A stretch of 64,000 bases of DNA from Halobacterium sp. CBA1132 (GTDB lineage: Archaea; Halobacteriota; Halobacteria; Halobacteriales; Halobacteriaceae): positions 124,001 through 188,000 of the forward strand of contig NZ_BCMZ01000001.1 in the NCBI RefSeq assembly GCF_001485535.1, given 5' to 3'. The position numbers and the translations under genes were made by a program. Below are positions 59,411-64,000 of the stretch, in pieces (within the stretch, counting starts at the first letter, position 1; each line of letters begins with the position of its first letter). The notes beneath the pieces were generated by a model, which was not told where the DNA came from, made no database searches, and saw nothing but the letters and a program-made list of their open reading frames with translations.

Positions 59411-62400
59411 ATGAGTCAATCGACACTCGGTTCTACCCCCTACCAGAACTCGAATCTCTTCTCCGGCTACTACCTCGACGAGCGCATCTACGACCTCGAC
59501 GGCTGGGACTGCGACGAGGACGCGCGAGTGGCCTTCGAGGACCTCAAAACGCTCTGGGAGTTGGAGGGCGGCCTCGTGGACTCCTACAAGGAGGACGAGC
59601 TACTCGACGAGTGGATCGACGAGGTGCTGGATGTCCTCGGGTTCGGAACGAAGTCCGAGGCGACGCTCCCGGACAGCGGCGGGTACAACGACCGCCTGCT
59701 GTTCACCTCCGACGGAGAACGTCGCGACGCTGCACAGCGCGTCGCCGACGGTGAGGACGACGCCGACTACAAGCTCGCATCGGCGGTTCTCGAAGCCAAA
59801 CAATGGGACGCCGACTTCAGCGCCCGGTTCAGTGAAGCTCGTTCGTACCGGGACGCCTCACACCAAATCAAGTACTATCTCGAACACACGCCCGAGAACC
59901 TCAAGTGGGGCATCCTCACTGACGGGAAGAAGTGGCGACTGTACGGCACGAAAGACTACGCGACCGAGATCTACTACGAGGTCGACCTCCCCGAACTGCT
60001 CGCGACCGGCACGCTCGAACAGTTCAAGTACTTCTACGCGTTCTTCCGGCCCGACGCGTTCCGCGAGACCGCGGGCACGTCGTTCCTCGATACGGTGTGG
60101 AACGAGAGCGAGACCGCCGCCCAAGAACTCGGCGAAGACCTCCAGGACAACGTCTTCACGGCGCTGCGCGTCCTCGGCGAGGGGTTCGTGCACTCGAACG
60201 ACTTGGACATCGACCCCGACGACGAGGACGCGCGAGCGGAACTGAAAGAGCAGTCGCTGGTGTTGCTCTACCGCTTGATGTTCGTGCTGTACGCGGAGTC
60301 CCGGGGGTTGATTCACCCGGACGACGCCGACGACGAGGCGGAGTACCGCGAGCACTTCAGCCTCGACGAACTGCGCGCAGACATCCACGAGGACATCCAA
60401 GACGGCGATACCTACGAGGACTACAGCGGGTACTCGACGCAGATGTGGAGCCGGCTGCAGGACCTCTTTGGGCTCATCGATGCGGGCGAGGAGTCGTTGG
60501 ACATCCCGGCGTACAACGGCGGGCTCTTCGACGACGAGGAACACGAGTTCCTCGCGGAGAACGAGGTCGCGGACCGCTACATCGCGGAAGTCATCCACCG
60601 CCTCGGAACGACACTCGACGACGACGGGAAGTACGTCCTCGCGGACTACGCGGACTTGGACACGCGCCACCTCGGGTCGATTTACGAGGGACTGCTCGAA
60701 CACGAGTTCCGCATCGCGGGCGAACAGTACGCAGCGGTGTCGGCGGACGGCGGACAGGTGTGGCAGCCCGCGACAGAGGTGAGCGTCGCCGACGCAATCG
60801 AGACTGTCGAGGAGGGCGAACTCTACGTGGTGAACGACGACGGCGAGCGGAAAGCCACGGGCGCGTACTACACGCCGGATTACGTCGTCTCGTACATCGT
60901 CGAGGAGACCATCGACCCGCTGCTCGACGACATCAAAGCGGAGTTGGAGGCGGACGGTTTGGAGCCGTCGGAGCCGGAGTACTTCCGGCGGTTCTGGCAG
61001 TCGGTGCTCGATTTGAAGGTGTTGGACCCGGCGATGGGGTCGGCGCACTTCCTGACGAGCGCGACGGGCTACCTCACCGAGCAAGTGATGGAGGTGGTTC
61101 GCGAGCAGGAGATTCAGGGCTACGACGAGCAACACCTCCGCCGCGACATCGCCAAGGAGTGCATCTACGGCGTCGACATCAACGGAATGGCCGTCGAACT
61201 CGGGAAGCTCTCGATGTGGCTGGAGACGCTCGCCGCCGACCAGCCCCTCGCCTTCCTCGACCACCACCTCAAGGACGGGAATTCACTCGTCGGGTCGGAC
61301 ATCACGGACGTGCTCTCGGACGACGTCGACGATGACGGCGGCCAACTCACGCTGATGCAGGCGGCGGCGCGCGCCCGCAAGAACACGCTGGAGCACGTGA
61401 TGGAACTGATGCAGGAGTTGCTGGCGATGGACAACGAGTCCCTCGACGACATCAAGTCGATGGAGGACCTCTACGACGAGATTCGCGACGACCCGCTCTA
61501 CGGGCGGCTGTTCGAGATTGCGAACGTCCACACCGCCGAGGAGTTCGGTCTGGACGTCCCCGAAGGCGTCTACGAGGAGATGGCCGGCGCCATCGAGGAC
61601 GAAGACGAGTGGGCGGAGATTCGTGGCGAGGACTGGTTCGAGTCGGCGCAGGAGATGGCCGACGAGGAGGACTTCTTCCACTGGGAATTGGAGTATCCAG
61701 AGGTGTTCTTCGGGGAGGATGGGGAGAAGCGGGACGATGCAGGGTTTGACGCGGTTATTGGGAATCCGCCGTACGTGGAGATTAGTGGAAATATCGAACA
61801 GTACCTACGTACCCAATACGATGTCACCGAATATTTTGTCGATTTGTTCCACGGATTTATAGAACGAGCTATCGATCTGAACCGCCCTAATGGACAATTT
61901 AGTTATATTCTTCCAGAACCGTGGCTGACGATTGAAAACCGGGAGAAACTCCGCCACCATGTATTGGAAAATACAAACCTAAGGAAAATACTCAGAATCG
62001 AACAAGGCGTATTTCAAGATGCTACTGTTGACTCAATCATAGTCGTGGCGACAAAGGGAAGAGGAAACGATGATATCGACATCCTCGAATTAGGCGGGAC
62101 AGGATACCAAGAAACCCAGCATACTGTTTCACTTAACCAGGAGAGAATTTTGGAGAGTGATACATGCCGGATAGAAGTGGAACAAACAGCGGAGACAAAG
62201 GAGATATTTGATAAAATTCAGTCTGTATCAGTTCCGCTCCAAGACGTCGCCGAACTTGCTATTGGTGTACAGGCATATAATTCATCAAAGCATTCTAAAG
62301 AACAGATCGAAAATAGAGTTTTCCACTCCGATATAAAGAAGTCGGAAGAATATCTACCGGAAATAGCGGGAAATGATGTTTCTAGATATAACATATCATT

Positions 62401-63472
62401 TGACGGGAATAGTTGGATAAAATACGGAGATCACTTACACGACAAACGTGAATTCAGGTATCTTTCAGAGCCTAGGATATTGGTTCGCCAAATTCCCGGC
62501 AGTGGACGATATAAGATTCATGCAACGTATACTGAGAAGACATACTGCAATTACAACACAATCCTCAACGTATTACAAGATGGGGAGTACGATCTAAAGT
62601 ATATTTTAGCTTTGGTTAATTCTTCACTCATGTCTTGGGTATTTCCCAAGTTAGCGAATAGCGTTGTTAGCAATAACTTCCCAAAACTATCCGTAGTTGA
62701 CTTAGAACGACTCCCAATCAGAAAAATTGATTTCCAAAAACGGAGTGTTGCTACGCACTCTAATATTGAGGGGCAACTCAAAAACGGAAATATCGACGCA
62801 ACGAGAGATACGCATGAATCTCTTTCAAAATTGGCTGATAAGCGAATGGAGCTAGAAAGTCAACTGGGCAACTTAAACCTGTCTTTGAAAGATCACTTCG
62901 GGAACTATTCAGAAGGTTCCACTCTCGCTACAGTTGGATTCACTCAACCTCCGAAGGATTTGGCAGACTCTATTCTCCAACAAACGACCAAGGAAAAGCC
63001 AAACCTCCGAGTGGGCGAGGCTACTGTCGAGCGTGAATCCCCAAACACAGTCGAAATTAGACTGACCGCGCGTTACAAGCCCGACGAGGAGGACAAATAC
63101 GAGACTGATCAGTGGGGGTACACAGAGACTGAGCCATTACCAGCGCTCCGCATCACCGACCTCACGGAGTCTGAAGCTGACCTTGCCGAGGTGTTTATTC
63201 CAGTGGCTGTTGACGAGGCTAACGGATTCGCAAACTTCCGTGAGACCGCGACAAAAACCAACTCGCTCGTGGATAGGCTGCGAAAGCTTACTCTCCCCCG
63301 TGTCGATGACATCCGTGAAGGTCTGGAAAGTTATACCGAGACGAAAGAACGCGCCGAAGACCTGAAGGAGAAAATCGAGCGTACGGACGACCTCATCGAT
63401 AAAACCGTCTATAATCTATACGAACTAACCGATGAAGAAATTGAAATAGTTGAGGAAACGTTTGCGGACTAG
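59411..63472 (+). CDS. Type IIG restriction-modification enzyme (Eco57I-like)
   Basis: A 1353-residue fused enzyme. The N terminus has a nuclease-like PD-(D/E)xK pattern with VLEAKQW near residues 126-132. The N6-adenine methylase part shows RKATGAYYTPDYVVSYIVEE, motif I VLDPAMGSAHFLTS near 537, and motif IV NPPY near 784. The C-terminal third should hold the target-recognition domain. Such enzymes methylate and cut DNA from one chain. From about 61770 base composition turns AT-rich and uses AGA and ATA codons rare upstream, so the recognition part looks acquired separately. It lies next to a tRNA integration site. Confidence 0.9.
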   Translation: MSQSTLGSTPYQNSNLFSGYYLDERIYDLDGWDCDEDARVAFEDLKTLWELEGGLVDSYKEDELLDEWIDEVLDVLGFGTKSEATLPDSGGYNDRLLFTSDGERRDAAQRVADGEDDADYKLASAVLEAKQWDADFSARFSEARSYRDASHQIKYYLEHTPENLKWGILTDGKKWRLYGTKDYATEIYYEVDLPELLATGTLEQFKYFYAFFRPDAFRETAGTSFLDTVWNESETAAQELGEDLQDNVFTALRVLGEGFVHSNDLDIDPDDEDARAELKEQSLVLLYRLMFVLYAESRGLIHPDDADDEAEYREHFSLDELRADIHEDIQDGDTYEDYSGYSTQMWSRLQDLFGLIDAGEESLDIPAYNGGLFDDEEHEFLAENEVADRYIAEVIHRLGTTLDDDGKYVLADYADLDTRHLGSIYEGLLEHEFRIAGEQYAAVSADGGQVWQPATEVSVADAIETVEEGELYVVNDDGERKATGAYYTPDYVVSYIVEETIDPLLDDIKAELEADGLEPSEPEYFRRFWQSVLDLKVLDPAMGSAHFLTSATGYLTEQVMEVVREQEIQGYDEQHLRRDIAKECIYGVDINGMAVELGKLSMWLETLAADQPLAFLDHHLKDGNSLVGSDITDVLSDDVDDDGGQLTLMQAAARARKNTLEHVMELMQELLAMDNESLDDIKSMEDLYDEIRDDPLYGRLFEIANVHTAEEFGLDVPEGVYEEMAGAIEDEDEWAEIRGEDWFESAQEMADEEDFFHWELEYPEVFFGEDGEKRDDAGFDAVIGNPPYVEISGNIEQYLRTQYDVTEYFVDLFHGFIERAIDLNRPNGQFSYILPEPWLTIENREKLRHHVLENTNLRKILRIEQGVFQDATVDSIIVVATKGRGNDDIDILELGGTGYQETQHTVSLNQERILESDTCRIEVEQTAETKEIFDKIQSVSVPLQDVAELAIGVQAYNSSKHSKEQIENRVFHSDIKKSEEYLPEIAGNDVSRYNISFDGNSWIKYGDHLHDKREFRYLSEPRILVRQIPGSGRYKIHATYTEKTYCNYNTILNVLQDGEYDLKYILALVNSSLMSWVFPKLANSVVSNNFPKLSVVDLERLPIRKIDFQKRSVATHSNIEGQLKNGNIDATRDTHESLSKLADKRMELESQLGNLNLSLKDHFGNYSEGSTLATVGFTQPPKDLADSILQQTTKEKPNLRVGEATVERESPNTVEIRLTARYKPDEEDKYETDQWGYTETEPLPALRITDLTESEADLAEVFIPVAVDEANGFANFRETATKTNSLVDRLRKLTLPRVDDIREGLESYTETKERAEDLKEKIERTDDLIDKTVYNLYELTDEEIEIVEETFAD

Positions 63473-63534
63473 CCCTAATTAGACATTTAGTAGTCGGTGA
63501 AAGAAGAACGAGCTTAGTTGTTGGTGGGGTAAAG

Positions 63535-64000
63535 TCACGCATATATGTTCGGGGTTTTTGATTCTTGGCAAAGGTGAATGATGGCAGATTTAGCGGTTTT
63601 CCGATCAGTTGTTCCCCCAATAGTGACTTTCCCGCTGGAAAATATTATGAGCGTAGTCTCGAATTGAGGAGGACGATAAATCAGACCTGGGAATTGTTCA
63701 GGTTCGTACTCTATGTTCTCAAGCCCAAGAGTGAGGGCTAGTTCCTCCAGGTTCACCTCACGACCGAGATCTTCTACAAATACAGAAGTGGCTTGTGTGA
63801 AGTTAGGTTCAGATACATCCAACCCTATATCAGCAAGTACTCTCTCAAATTGCTGGAAGGATTGCATCAAAGAAGTTCTATCCTCTGCACCTCGAATCTG
63901 AAAAGCACCCGTCCGATAAGTTGTATACGCCGGTCCGCCCTCTTCTAATCGAACCGTGACCATTCCGGAACCGTTGAAATCCGGTTCAACTACATCACCA
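63535..64000 (-). CDS. Divergent TATA-binding-protein homologue (5' end cut by window)
   Basis: The second half reads DLGREVNLEELALTLGLENI and then EYEPEQFPGLIYRPPQFETT and IIFSSGKVTIGGTTDR, an almost standard second TBP repeat. The first repeat is degraded: VVEPDFNGSGMVTVRLEEGG stands where EPEQFPGLVYRL is expected. The reading frame continues past the window edge without an evident start, so the N terminus is missing here. It converges on the type IIG enzyme with 62 bp between. It may be an accessory TBP, or a protein using the TBP fold for another purpose. Confidence 0.82.
   Translation of the reverse strand, partial: GDVVEPDFNGSGMVTVRLEEGGPAYTTYRTGAFQIRGAEDRTSLMQSFQQFERVLADIGLDVSEPNFTQATSVFVEDLGREVNLEELALTLGLENIEYEPEQFPGLIYRPPQFETTLIIFSSGKVTIGGTTDRKTAKSAIIHLCQESKTPNIYA

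Overview
The window is chromosomal DNA of a haloarchaeon (class Halobacteria). Evidence: very high GC, extremely acidic proteins, leaderless genes with a TATA-like box A about 25-30 bp before the start codon, archaeal RNA polymerase and ribosomal genes, two S-layer glycoproteins with PGF-CTERM tails, archaeosortase A, and haloarchaeal IS6-type transposases. The S-layer signal peptide resembles the Halobacterium csg product, so Halobacterium or a close relative is my best inference; no rRNA gene is present to settle it.

Layout. 1-21.8 kb is ordinary chromosome: a PIN-ATPase-KH protein, a Doc-like Fic protein, peptidases, a dehydrogenase, a UvrD helicase, riboflavin synthase, PrsW, FAU-1, a NifU-type protein, a PGF-CTERM LVIVD protein, a ROK kinase, AIM24, a universal stress protein, an SDR, a YbaK deacylase, an esterase and a LURP-one protein. 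21.8-23.2 kb holds two tandem IS6-type elements 16 bp apart. 23.3-39.3 kb is accessory-rich: several toxin-antitoxin modules (AbrB/PIN, VapB plus a wrecked VapC, HTH/PemK, an orphan AbrB, TumE/HTH), two isoaspartyl methyltransferases, a HerA-like ATPase, and the pair of tandem S-layer genes followed 1.4 kb later by archaeosortase A, the enzyme that processes their tails. 39.2-58.8 kb is the core transcription-translation cluster: tRNA-Asp, rpoH-rpoB''-rpoB'-rpoA'-rpoA''-nusA-rpsL-rpsG, fusA, an ACT protein-hom pair, tuf and rpsJ. rpoA'' carries a 492-residue intein inside the RNA polymerase trigger loop. 58.9-64 kb starts a defence-type island: tRNA-Ala(CGC), several partial copies of its 3' end, a 1353-residue type IIG restriction-modification enzyme whose specificity half is AT-rich, and a divergent TATA-binding-protein homologue running off the window.

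The most unusual signal lies between genes. At least eight intergenic hairpins share an 11-nt loop of the form GARYGNAGYGA (or its complement), while their stems differ completely in sequence yet stay self-complementary. They sit in larger modular palindromic elements. One two-hairpin module is repeated at 19.05 kb and 49.2 kb with compensatory stem changes. These elements lie beside four places where the 3' end of a gene is present a second time downstream: the SDR gene, artA, tRNA-Asp and tRNA-Ala. This suggests a family of REP-like mobile or recombinogenic palindromes linked to 3'-end duplication; that link is inference.
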